Translations under genes and position numbers: made by a program
Assembly: GCF_963583255.1 (NCBI RefSeq)
Contig: NC_084816.1
Location: 22,079,344 to 22,143,343 of the forward strand
DNA length: 64,000 nt
Source of the DNA: Pyrus communis
Lineage: Eukaryota > Streptophyta > Magnoliopsida > Rosales > Rosaceae
Direction: 5' to 3'
The notes under the pieces: generated by a model
What the model was told of the DNA's origin: nothing
What the model saw: the letters and a program-made list of their open reading frames with translations, nothing else
Databases searched by the model: none
Shown: positions 54,709 through 64,000 of the stretch, in pieces
Numbering within the stretch: the first letter of the stretch is position 1
How the letters are laid out: each line of letters opens with the position of its first letter

Positions 54709-55374
54709 GTCATCTCCAACCGAAATGGCTAAATATAGCCCTGCAAAAAATTATTTTTAAATGAATAGTGTCAAACTATATGTATATACTATCTCCAACT
54801 GGGGCTAAACATAGCTCCTCAATAATTTATTATTTTTAAGTTTGTTTTTAACTTATTAGGTAATTGAATTAAACTATCATATTAAAATAAGCCTCCATTT
54901 TTAATTTATTATCTAGATATATTTTGAATACGACTTGTCGCTAAATGAATAAACCTCCGGATTTCTTATTTTTATATAATCTCAATAATTTTTTGGATCG
55001 GATTTCGAGTGACACGTGTTACTAAATGAGTAACTCTCCACAATTTAACTGAAATACAACTTAATTGAAATGAGATAACTTAAATATTAAAGACCACAAC
55101 ATATTATAGGAAAAAAAATTACAATTATTTTTTTTTATTTTTTTTTTATTTTTAAGATTTCGTCTGAAAAAAATATATAAAATATAAAAAAATCCAACAA
55201 CTAGATGACGTTAACTAGCCATTGCTGCTGATGTCAGCACGTTGGAAGGTGACAAATGGGCCCCAACAAACAGCTGAGTGGACAGTTAGAAATAGCCAAC
55301 CCGATAGCCAGAAGGCCATCATTCGGCCTGGTGGATTCCACACATTTTTGACCCAACCTTTCATTGGAGTTGGG
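54709..55374. mobile_element. MITE next to the kinase fragment, unit 2
   Basis: Orthologue of 41,079-41,766, with ends 'catctccaaccgaaatgg' and 'cctttcattggagttgg'. From 55,375 to 56,204 lies the 3' flank of hAT copy 2, with no gene seen. Confidence 0.55.
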
Positions 55375-56204
55375 TATTTTTACCAAAACGGGCTTAAAAA
55401 TTGCCTATGGTCATCTTTCCAAATGATTCCCTCACCATATTGTTACCCTCCTTACTGGATTGAAGCCAATGCGGAGCAACATGGACGAAAGCTTGTCTAT
55501 ATCTACCGGTAAAGTAATACCTGCAAGTCCAAAGTCCACGGGAATAACATCATCGATCATACTGTTCCAGTAACGGTGAGGAGTTCATACTGTAAGAATA
55601 ATCTAAAATATATTGACTGAGAATTTGAGATGAAGGTTTTGTGCATAAACATAAATATATAGATTACTGATTGAGCATCCCACATTTTGTAAATTTCAGC
55701 TTCTGTTCAATCTAAAACATGCGAAGGAGGTCCCTCTAATTTACGTACAGATGTCGGGATCTGGTTGATATCCTAAAATTTACAATTAAGCTTAACAAGG
55801 AACTACAGGCGATTACCGAGTCTCATGTGATGTATTGACATGGAAATATAGATAAGGTTCACTGCCCAGACCAGCTTTAGGTGTGTCTGACATCATTTTA
55901 ACAGCACCGGATAGGCCAATAGCTTATCCATCAACCTTGCATCACAAGATTACACCATAAGTCGGTACATTGCTGAGTACTGTTAGTGAAATAGATATGG
56001 AGAAATGCAGGAAATGTAGCAGAAACATACCATCGGAATATTAACTACTCAGCAAGAATTAGTCTGGCTGAAGGGATTGGTCTAGCAGAATGGCTTGGCA
56101 ATGAATTGTCATCTGATAGAAAAGAGTTATCAATAATTATTGCAATAAGATTACTACCAAGTATAGGTGATAATGAAAGACAAACATAAAACTCAAACTG
56201 TAAT

Positions 56205-58181
56205 TCACATGCCTTTTAATTCCACCCGCAACCAATCTTGTGTGCATACCAAAGCCTCTCGAATGTCAGGATTCAGTGAGCTTCGACATTCATCAAGCAG
56301 TCTACCGCCAGCGTTGAATGCTGATTCTGGTGCAACAGTTGACATAGGAGTTCCCAGAACGTCACGTGCCATCATGGACAAAATAGGGTACCTTGGTGTG
56401 TGGACCTTCCACCAATTTAATATCTTAAAATCACAATTGCGTGGAAAAACTGGTTCCTCTAGATACTTGTCCAAATCTGATATCATGTTTTGGCTCTGAG
56501 AGGTCTCGTAGAGAAATTTGTCAAATCCCTTCAATCGATCCCTACTATCAGTGCTGGTACTCGGTAAGCTGCTGCCTGGCAAAGCTGAACCTTGATCAAC
56601 CATTGTTGAGCAAATTGAATAAGCATCAAAAAGTTCCTTGAGGCCATCGGAAACTTCCTTAATCCTATCCAGAGCAGTACTACCGTATATTTGGGAGTAG
56701 TAATACTCCACCAACTTCATTTTGAATCGGGGATCCAAGATCGCTGCCACTGCCAAAGCCAAACTGCACTTGCTCCAGTACTTATCAAACTTAGCTTTCA
56801 TCTTTAATGCTATAGAACTAAGAAATTCGTCTTGGCTCTTGCACCATTCAATTAATTGGATGTGAACATCACAAATCTCAGGAAAATATATACTTGCAGT
56901 TGGACATTTGTTGCCACAAAAGACATTGGTGATTTCAACAAGAAGTTTCAAATAAACTGTAACAAACCTCGTCCGTTCCCATTCTGTGTCTGTTAAAGCT
57001 GATGTATACGAAGGGTCATGCTCTTGCAGGAAAGAAAATGCACCCCTGTATTCCAAGGCTGTTTCAAGCATAAGATACGTTGACTTCCATTGAACTGGGA
57101 AATCAAGAATTAATCTCCTCTGACTATTGATTCCAACTTGCTGAACAATTTCATTGAACTTCCCTTGTGTCACTTGTGAACTTCTTACGTGTTTGAAACT
57201 TCCTCGAATATTTTGTATCACCTCTCTCATTGCTTCTAAAACATCCTGCACAACTGAATTTAGAAGATGTGCAGCAGAGCGAATATCAAATAACCGACCA
57301 TGGACCAAGAGAGGCCTGTTTTGGGAGATCCGGTCTTTGATTCTTAGAACAATGTCATCATCGCTGGAACAATCATCAAATGTCAAGGCAAACAACTTAC
57401 TGTCAATGTCCCAGTCCATCAGACATTTGATAACTACTTCTGAAAGCAAGTCCTCCGTATGAGTAGAATCAAGTGTGACAAAATTCAGAATTTTCTTTTG
57501 TAGTTTCCAGTCCTCATCAATATAGTGTGCCGTCAAACACAGGTACTCAACGTTTTCTGGAGAAGACCACATTTCAACAGAAAGGTTAATTCTGCCGTGC
57601 GAACTGTTAAGCATCTCATACACTTGATGTTTTTCCTTCCTATAAATTTCCATACAAAACTGTTCAACATTATTATTTGGCACAACCTCAAATGATGGCT
57701 GAAGGTTCTTCACAAAAACTTTGAATCCAACATCATCAACCATGGTGAACGGGTAACCATGCAATATAATCATACGAGCAAGATGATAACGACTACAGTC
57801 GTGATCAAACTTTCCGCTTGCAATGGTAACTAGTTCATCCTTTTTCGGATCCTGATCGAACTTTATAATTCCTGGCTGAATATAATCATCTTTTCTCTGT
57901 GCTTCATCACCATTAATACTATCTACGCCAACGATATTATCTTTTTTCCTTCTCTTCGCTGAAAGTAGTTGTGATACATCAAAGTTCGATCGTTTCAGAC
58001 ATCGCATTAAATGGTTTCTCAGATGGGTGGTCCCACTATTACTTGATCCACTGAGCTTCTTGTGACAATGTACACAAACAGCATAACATATTTCAGCCTT
58101 TCTAACCCTTTCAAAATGATTCCAGACAATAGATGTCAACCTCTTTGGTTTCTTAGCAGACTCAACTGGTATTATTTCCAT
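56205..58181 (-). CDS. SLEEPER-type hAT transposase-derived protein, copy 2
   Basis: An intact 658-residue frame (ATG 58,181, stop at 56,205) that differs from copy 1 at about 18 residues by eye. BED zinc finger ('VCVHCHKKLSG', 'HLRNHLMRC'), hAT core and C-terminal dimerisation region ('LNWWKVHTPRYPILSMMARD', 'VAPESAFNAGGRLLDECR') are complete. Copy 1 has Tyr where this copy has Cys after 'HLRNHLMR', a possible zinc ligand. The family acts in the nucleus on gene regulation and is no longer mobile. An acceptor (tttgcag, 58,208) precedes the start, and a 5' UTR exon lies 1.6 kb upstream, so this copy has a complete gene structure. No terminal inverted repeats or 8-bp duplication were found around it, in line with domestication. 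Confidence 0.87.
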   Translation of the reverse strand: MEIIPVESAKKPKRLTSIVWNHFERVRKAEICYAVCVHCHKKLSGSSNSGTTHLRNHLMRCLKRSNFDVSQLLSAKRRKKDNIVGVDSINGDEAQRKDDYIQPGIIKFDQDPKKDELVTIASGKFDHDCSRYHLARMIILHGYPFTMVDDVGFKVFVKNLQPSFEVVPNNNVEQFCMEIYRKEKHQVYEMLNSSHGRINLSVEMWSSPENVEYLCLTAHYIDEDWKLQKKILNFVTLDSTHTEDLLSEVVIKCLMDWDIDSKLFALTFDDCSSDDDIVLRIKDRISQNRPLLVHGRLFDIRSAAHLLNSVVQDVLEAMREVIQNIRGSFKHVRSSQVTQGKFNEIVQQVGINSQRRLILDFPVQWKSTYLMLETALEYRGAFSFLQEHDPSYTSALTDTEWERTRFVTVYLKLLVEITNVFCGNKCPTASIYFPEICDVHIQLIEWCKSQDEFLSSIALKMKAKFDKYWSKCSLALAVAAILDPRFKMKLVEYYYSQIYGSTALDRIKEVSDGLKELFDAYSICSTMVDQGSALPGSSLPSTSTDSRDRLKGFDKFLYETSQSQNMISDLDKYLEEPVFPRNCDFKILNWWKVHTPRYPILSMMARDVLGTPMSTVAPESAFNAGGRLLDECRSSLNPDIREALVCTQDWLRVELKGM

Positions 58182-58197
58182 CACATAGGCATGAAGT
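58182..58197 (-). promoter_or_regulatory. Overlapping upstream ORF at the hAT start codon
   Basis: The leader reads 'atgcctatgtgatgg' on the minus strand. A three-codon ORF (Met-Pro-Met-stop) ends in TGA that overlaps the main ATG as TGATG. The same arrangement is present in copy 1. Such an overlap could reduce translation or permit reinitiation. Confidence 0.4.
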
Positions 58198-58207
58198 CAA
58201 CCAAACT

Positions 58208-59804
58208 CTGCAAAACATAAGAGATATAACAACTAAATAAGATACAACCACACAATGCATTTACGGAACCTCACACATCAATAAAAAAGTTGATAAAGCC
58301 GCAAAAAACTAAAAAATACTCCAAATGCTAGCAGATTATTAACATCCTATTCCATTCCATGGTGCACAACACCAATAAAAGGTGAATGACAATATATGTG
58401 AGGGTGCATTTACTAGTATAATTACATGCATACGCGAAAGCTCTCATACTAATAGAGATTTTACAACTAATTACACTGATAAAATTTTGGTGCACGTAAA
58501 TTCCTTGGGATACACCCTTTACAAGAAGTCAAATATTTTCAGACCCAAACCTTGCAATACTTACATCATCCAATGAACACCGAACTATAAATAAACAATG
58601 CACAGACCCGCACCAGCATATACGCACTGCATCACTACAGGAAGAAAACACCACATTATCATTTGTTTAAAGTCACGAAGAGCGTTATCAGTCAGAAGAT
58701 ACGAATGACAAGATTCAAAACGTATGTGTAGTTGTGTACTTTCATTTCACAAATTGGATCCTGAAAAACTGATTTTTTTTTTTTTTTTTTAATAACATTT
58801 TTAGTGCACAAGACAACGACTGAATTAATTTTTCCCTATGGAGATCTCCTGAGGCAAACCTGGAAGCAAACTAGAACACAGCGTACACAATGGCCAAAAA
58901 TTCAACCTTAAAACGAGTGAATAATGCAGCTGAAGTAAATTATGTCAACCAAACCCATGAAGCGTCGCAACTTGAAGATCAATTCCAAAATTGAATCTTC
59001 AAACATAATTATCCATTGAATAGCACTGCATACAAGATTTAAATATGACTCAACATGAATTTAGGGAATTTACGATCATAAGTTAATAGCTGAAACATCC
59101 AGCGTTGAACCTCTCACTAAGCCTGTTACGCATATCAAGAGGGCTGCAGGTCACTAAGTCTTAATACAGACAGCAAAAACAGCAAACTTTAGAACATGTG
59201 ACAACAATTCAGATCAACAAAAACTGTCCGAATGCAAACTGTGTATCTCAAACTCAAGAAAAATGTGCACGAAGCCACCGAGATAACCCGAAAAATAAAC
59301 GAAGAACATGTCATGACAACTTGACAAGTCAACAGGGTACTTCAAAGGTGAATTTTTTCAACCCAAAAATAAATAAATAATTATATCAAATGGGACCGGG
59401 AGTCAACATTTGGAGTCATTTGTTAAGGTACCATTGACCCATATCGCAATTTATTTTTGTTGGAACCCATATCACAATTTAAGTGATAAAACTAGTGTCA
59501 AATCCTGCTCCTTTTGATCATACAATATCATGACATATACACAACCACAGGACTTGAATTTCAACAAAACCCAAAAACCAACTTAAACAAAATTTAATTT
59601 CAAATAAAATTACGTCCAAAATACAAAATTTTAACTCTAAAGTTTCAACATTTCATCTTCAAATCCCTAAGCAACAGAACAACCATATGCATTTAAGATC
59701 TGGGTCACACCAAAACCACCAAATAAACTTCTAAAATTTCCAACCTAACAGAGTGAGGGGAATAAAAAAGTACAAAATTTGACAAAATTCGAAATGGGTC
59801 TTAC
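58208..59804 (-). other. 5' intron of hAT copy 2
   Basis: A 1.6-kb AT-rich stretch bounded by a donor (gcg|gtaagacc on the minus strand, at 59,804) and an acceptor (tttgcag, 58,208). No coding signal. The large duplication ends inside it at about 58,239, so copy 1 retains only its last 60 bases or so. Confidence 0.6.
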
Positions 59805-59886
59805 CGCAATTGTTGAAATGATCTTGTATAATCTCAGGGAATCCGATCGGTGGTCCGGCGAATCGGGGCTGGATTGCGGGTGACCC

Positions 59887-59926
<40 letters not shown>

Positions 59927-59950
59927 GGAGAGAGAGAGAGAGAGTCTTAA
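59805..59950 (-). other. 5' UTR exon of hAT copy 2 with GA repeat
   Basis: On the minus strand a CT-rich leader (complement of the GA microsatellite at 59,889-59,944) is followed by 'ccggaccaccgatcggattc' and ends at a good donor. CT-rich leaders just downstream of the start site are common in plant genes. The transcription start, and hence the upper boundary, is a guess. Confidence 0.5.
59889..59944 (+). repeat. GA microsatellite
   Basis: About 25 GA units, interrupted once by 'gtgag'. Confidence 0.9.
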
Positions 59951-60568
59951 TCCGGATGCGGGTGTGAGATAAAATGGGTTGGATCCGATAGAGTAATACC
60001 CACTATATCGGGTAAATGGGTCAACGGATTAATTGTATGCTTTTAGTCGAACCGATACCAATTGACGAAAGAAGGTGCGGACCATGTTCATTTGAGCTGA
60101 CCCAGTTTGGGTCCGTTTGGTTTCAGGTTAGGCGGGGTTAGGTGTGGGGTTCAATCATTCGGCAATGACACAATATTACCACGTGAATAAAAGTTTACAC
60201 ATATTTATACCATTAACAGAGAATGCTAAGATAACAATGGACTCATATCATATAAATATTCCCAGCCAAATAAAATATAATTTAGTCTAATGTTTAATTT
60301 CAAAAATGAGAAAAACTTGCGTGCATTTATTGTACGTAATATTTGTTTTATGTTTATTTAGCGATCAAGAACGACACATGCTTTCAATGAGCGTATAAAT
60401 TCTTTTCTCTAAAATGTTTCATAAGGTAATTAGGTTTGAAGAATTTTATGTACCAACCCTCATTTGTTGATAGGCATCCCGTAAAATTAAGAGTGATACT
60501 ATTGCATTTCATATTCTCTTTTATTTAATGCACTGGTCATTTAACAGTCGAATAAGAGATTGTTAAGA

Positions 60569-60945
60569 CCATCTTCAAAAGAGATGTCAAATCCTAGGTG
60601 ACATTCAATGTAATCAAATTTGAAGATAGAATTGAGCTCTAACCGATATGTCAATCCTATGTGGATTGACATATGAGTTTTCATATGTCAACTTTGACAT
60701 ATGAGAAATGACGATGTCAATTTTTTGTTTAATTATTTTATTATGTGGGTCATATTAATGCACCAATTATAAATCTTGAAAAATGTATTTTAATTGATTT
60801 TTTTTTAAATGGGTCATACAAATATCATTTATAACAAAGAAAAATATCGGTTGGAAAAAAGAGAAAATCTGACATTATCACATCAGCCATCAAATTAACA
60901 TTTAACATTTATCTTTTAACATCTTCTTTGGAGATGCTCTAATGT
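60569..60945. mobile_element. MITE near the right end
   Basis: Starts 'agaccatcttcaaaagagat' and ends with the near complement 'catcttctttggagatgctc'. AT-rich, non-coding, with several 'tgtcaat' / 'gacatatg' internal repeats. Same type of ends as the MITEs at 7,350 and 41,079. Confidence 0.55.
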
Positions 60946-61289
60946 CGAACTTAGTGGTCCACCATGCACATCTTGATCTTTTACTCTGGTTGATTATTCA
61001 AAGAGTCGAAACCATTTCTAGAACGGCCATTCATTCTTTCATTTTCCGGCTTTGAATTATGCTATAAGTCACCATGACATGTGCATATGCATGGTTTATT
61101 TTCCCTTTCTTTTGCTGAACCACGTATATATTCCGTTCGACTTCATTACCCTTAGCACTTAAGATTAATTACGCGTAAAGATACATGTTGACTCAATTCA
61201 TGAGAAAAGGTTTCCTCCTCTTAACGGTTTTTCTTACACTGCCATCCTTTTGTCTCTTTCTCTCTCCTTACATGCATACATACATACGT

Positions 61290-61365
61290 ACATAAAATAT
61301 ATATACACACACATATATATACATATATATATATATACGTATATATGTATATGCATATGCATATT
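61290..61365. repeat. TA/CA-rich microsatellite
   Basis: Runs of 'acatacatac' and 'atatatat' mixed with 'acacaca'. Open frames on both strands here are low-complexity artefacts. Confidence 0.85.
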
Positions 61366-61480
61366 GGGTTCTGTTTGGTTTTTGATAAAATGTAGCACAG
61401 GAAAGTACTTTTTCAATTTTGTTTCTGAAATTTTTGAGTTAGAAATGTGGACCCAGAAAGCAAAGGCAGAAAAATGATTT

Positions 61481-61706
61481 GAATTTTAATGGTGGGTGTG
61501 CTCAATACTTGTGCTTTATGCTAAATTCTGAATTTTAATGGTGGGTGTGCTCAATACTTGTGCTTTATGCTAAATTCTAAGTAAAAATGATTTGAATTTT
61601 AATGGTGGGTGTGCTCAATACTTGTGCTTTATGCTAAATTCTGAATTTTAATGGTGGGTGTGCTCAATACTTGTGCTTTATGCTAAATTCTAAGTAATCT
61701 CCGTTT
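61481..61706. repeat. Higher-order tandem repeat (49-bp unit in a 113-bp unit)
   Basis: The 49-bp unit 'gaattttaatggtgggtgtg'...'atgctaaattct' starts at 61,481, 61,530, 61,594 and 61,643. Pairs are separated by 'aagtaaaaatgattt', giving a 113-bp higher-order period. The copies are essentially identical, so the expansion is recent. Confidence 0.9.
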
Positions 61707-63290
61707 TCGTAAGCTTGTTTGGTATAACTTTAACTTATTTAATCTTCAATGTGAAAAATTGTGACCAATGGTTAGTTTTTTAAAGAATACTTGATAGATT
61801 TTGTATGTAAGAAACTTTTACTGATTTCTTCAAACATGGATATTAGAACATACATTTTTATTAACTGTTGTTTAAATACCTCTCCTAGAAGTTATTGATG
61901 TTGATATGTGCTTTTCTTTGAGGGCAATAACAATATATACTTAAATACTTCTAGATCACTGTCTAGTCCTGACTTGAGATCATTAAAAATATATGATGGA
62001 TATAATTCTCATATTGGCTTGGTAAATATTGAGAACATGGATATACCATGTGGTACGTCCCCACATGATCGACTTAGTTTATGTTCATTGGGTGGTTAGT
62101 TGTATAATTGTCGGAATCAGGTAAGCATCTTCAATGTTGGATTATTATGTCATAATTATAATAGTGTTTAGATTATTGTGCCATCCATTTAGATATAGGT
62201 AACTTGTTTGAACCAATGGGGAATATTCCTAGTGCTGAGATTTTTTTCAGTTCTTGTTTAAAATCGTATTTGCGTGCATCTGTATGCTTTCTTCCATGTG
62301 CCCATGTACATTGAAGTTGATTAGTCTTTGTCTCAGTTTATTCTGCTAGTTTATCCCTGTATATATGGAATTGTTTGGTTCCTTCACCATTTTGTTTAGA
62401 CTTGGGCTTGGTAATTGTTTTGGAGGTGCTCCATGCGTGTCGGAAGATTAAAATACATCAGATCCGAAATACCTGGTTTTTGTTTTAAGCCTCTAGTAGA
62501 TTCCAAGTGAGATTATTTGATGCGACTTCTGAGAAATGGCTTTGGTTACTGATACTGATATTGTTTAGGAGCGAAATGGGTACAAAATCCACAAAAATGG
62601 GGTACCATCAATGTTTCCCAGTACACTATTCCCAAGTGAGTCTACTTGTATAGCTTCAACTGTACAAAGTGATGATAAAACTGATATAAGAACTCAACCA
62701 CAGATGAGATTTAGTATAATAATTTTTTAAAACTCTATTATGATGTAGGTTTTTATATAAGTTAACTAGGCTAAAAAATAGCTTTCTTGTGAGAACCGCC
62801 TTTTCCTTTATTGTTCCTTGTTTTCTTCTCTGCTAGTTGTTATTCTTTGGGTGAAAATGGCCGATGTTTTTATTTGTCATGTTATTGAGATTCAGGTTAT
62901 TTTAGGTTGTATTTCGGACTCCACTTCCCATTTCTTTCAATGTATCCCTTCTGTTTGCTAGAGGAAAGGAAGTATGTTGATGTGTCGGTTGCTGCATGGC
63001 CTTTGACTGTTCTCCAAATATCCCTTCACTCCTTTTCCACCATTTTGAGTTATCTTTACGTTTCTATTTTTGTATACTTTGTCTAGCATCCCCCTGTTGT
63101 TTGTTAATATTTTGTCTTGACAAACATCAAAACATTTTCTCACAACCACACACAAAAATTGAGAAGAAAAAGTATATGGAAGTGAATCTCTCACCATGAC
63201 TGTTGTGCTTGGCTTTACTATTATTTTCACTGCGCAACTGCTCTGCATCATCTGTCTTGAATATTTTCTTCTAAAACAAACTCTCTCGTG
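61707..63290. other. No gene recognised
   Basis: AT-rich sequence with only short open frames. The base composition becomes less AT-rich after 62,200 and there are T-rich acceptor-like tracts, so it could be intronic or UTR sequence of a gene to the right, but nothing definite is visible. Confidence 0.4.
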
Positions 63291-63434
63291 CAGCTTGGGA
63301 GAGCGCTTTTCAACCACCCAAGGGTGTACAAGGGGCCAGATCATCCCCACGAAGCCCAGATGCCGGTGGAGCTGCCGGTACGGGACAAAAGAATACAGAT
63401 GCAAAAGTACATTTGAAGCTGAACTCTACAGTAC
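63291..63434 (+). other. Possible unrecognised exon
   Basis: A good acceptor ('ctctctcgtgcag') precedes a GC-richer block that is open in two frames. One reads 'FNHPRVYKGPDHPHEAQMPV', the other 'PRSPDAGGAAGTGQKNTDAK' and continues to a stop beyond 63,434. I do not recognise either. No matching partner exon is visible, so the exon and its frame are unsettled. Confidence 0.3.
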
Positions 63435-63493
63435 TTAATTTGGTTGTTGGAAACCGGCTTTTTTCGTGTTTATATATTTGCATGTAGATGTCC

Positions 63494-63715
63494 ATTTTCA
63501 ACATCAGTCTCGGTTGTTTGCTTCCAGTCCGGTATTGGAATCTGGCCGGAAGGTTTCGTAGGTTTCACTTGCTCTTATGTAATTGAACAAAAATTTGCAA
63601 TCAATGTCGCAGCACGTTTCAGCAGAAAAAGTCTGTGCATGGCAGATGTGTATCGATGTTGTCAAAAAAAGTATGGATAACATTTCAGTGCATTTTGTCA
63701 GCAGCAAAAAAAAAG
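63494..63715 (+). repeat. Third copy of the module beside the seipin fragments
   Basis: Starting at 'ttttcaacatcagtctcggt' this plus-strand stretch matches the minus strand of 40,220-39,990 and 53,690-53,470, including 'ggtattggaatctggccgga', 'gctcttatgtaattgaacaa' and 'catggcagatgtgtatcgat'. Homology starts exactly where the seipin-like exon ends in the other copies, so the module was joined to that exon there. 63,716-64,000 shows nothing further. Confidence 0.65.
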
Positions 63716-64000
63716 TATAGATTCCAAATGAAGTAGGATTATTTCCCCTTCTATCCTCATCTTATTCCCTCCTCTTCTATCACACCTTGCTTTTTATCTT
63801 ACGGATTTTTTTAAAGATGATGTTTAAATGATGAACTCCGTCTTTGTAAGTTTATCTTACATTGCCAGTCACAAGCCCGAATAAAGGAGGAGGGGGAGGG
63901 CATTAGGTAGTCGACAGCTGGCACTCCTATGTTACGTCGAATCCTTATGATAATGAATCTTGAACGAAATTGCGCTAAAGCTAGGTCGTCACTCGTAAGT

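Larger units (their letters stand above)
44655..58239. repeat. Unit 2 of the large tandem segmental duplication
   Basis: Colinear with unit 1 from the TBL upstream flank through the hAT intron, but with a single TBL copy and no CACTA element. Divergence from unit 1 is a few percent in non-coding parts. The empty CACTA site is visible in the flank of TBL-C. Confidence 0.88.

Noticed and set aside
61234..61477. Open frames on both strands over the TA/CA microsatellite
   Set aside because: Low-complexity Tyr/Ile/His repeats produced by simple sequence.
62958..63404. 148-codon minus-strand frame near the right end
   Set aside because: No motif recognised; it overlaps the better-supported plus-strand acceptor and exon-like block, and its composition looks random.

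Overview
The window is plant nuclear DNA, AT-rich and dense in transposons. Genes have many GT-AG introns, and the families present (malectin-type LRR receptor kinases, TBL/PC-esterases, SLEEPER-type hAT proteins, plant seipins) point to a eudicot. The SINEs and the antisense coiled-coil ORF in the Copia element resemble repeats I associate with woody Rosaceae such as apple or pear, but that is recall and not proof. Only one gene looks intact in structure and product with its own 5' end (TBL copy A). A SLEEPER-type gene at 56.2-59.9 kb also looks complete.

Layout. 1-4.6 kb: the 3' part of a Gypsy-like LTR retrotransposon, with decayed pol-spacer coding, two families of internal tandem repeats and one LTR. 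5.5-19.6 kb: a receptor-like kinase of the LRR VIII-2/malectin class in about 22 exons. It is a pseudogene: a TAA stop lies in the malectin exon, the donor of the penultimate intron is CT instead of GT, and no signal-peptide exon is visible. That same intron holds a 5.9-kb Copia element (minus strand) whose two 375-bp LTRs differ at one base, so it arrived recently. 19.7-22.7 kb: intergenic, with a short LTR/PBS piece, a 2 x 246-bp repeat and a CT microsatellite.

22.75-58.24 kb is one large tandem segmental duplication. The ancestral unit was: TBL gene (plus strand), then a minus-strand cluster of receptor-kinase and seipin exon fragments, then a SLEEPER-type hAT gene (minus strand). Unit 1 (about 22,755-44,640) has an extra internal tandem duplication of 5.3 kb that created a second TBL copy without exon 1. 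A CACTA element carrying a ULP1-type (C48) peptidase domain then landed in unit 1, inside a small MITE. Unit 2 (about 44,655-58,239) has one TBL copy, broken by a one-base insertion. Thus TBL-A is intact, TBL-B lacks exon 1 but is otherwise open, and TBL-C is frameshifted. TBL-C resembles B in its middle and A at its 3' end, which suggests gene conversion or unequal crossing-over. The hAT copy in unit 1 lost its 5' UTR exon and promoter at the unit junction; the copy in unit 2 keeps a GA-rich 5' UTR exon.

58.2-64 kb: the 5' intron and first exon of the second hAT gene, a MITE, microsatellites, a 49/113-bp higher-order tandem repeat, and near the right end a plus-strand copy of the module that borders the seipin fragments. 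No single pathway links the genes. The window mainly records gene birth and death through tandem duplication, nested transposition and exon scattering.
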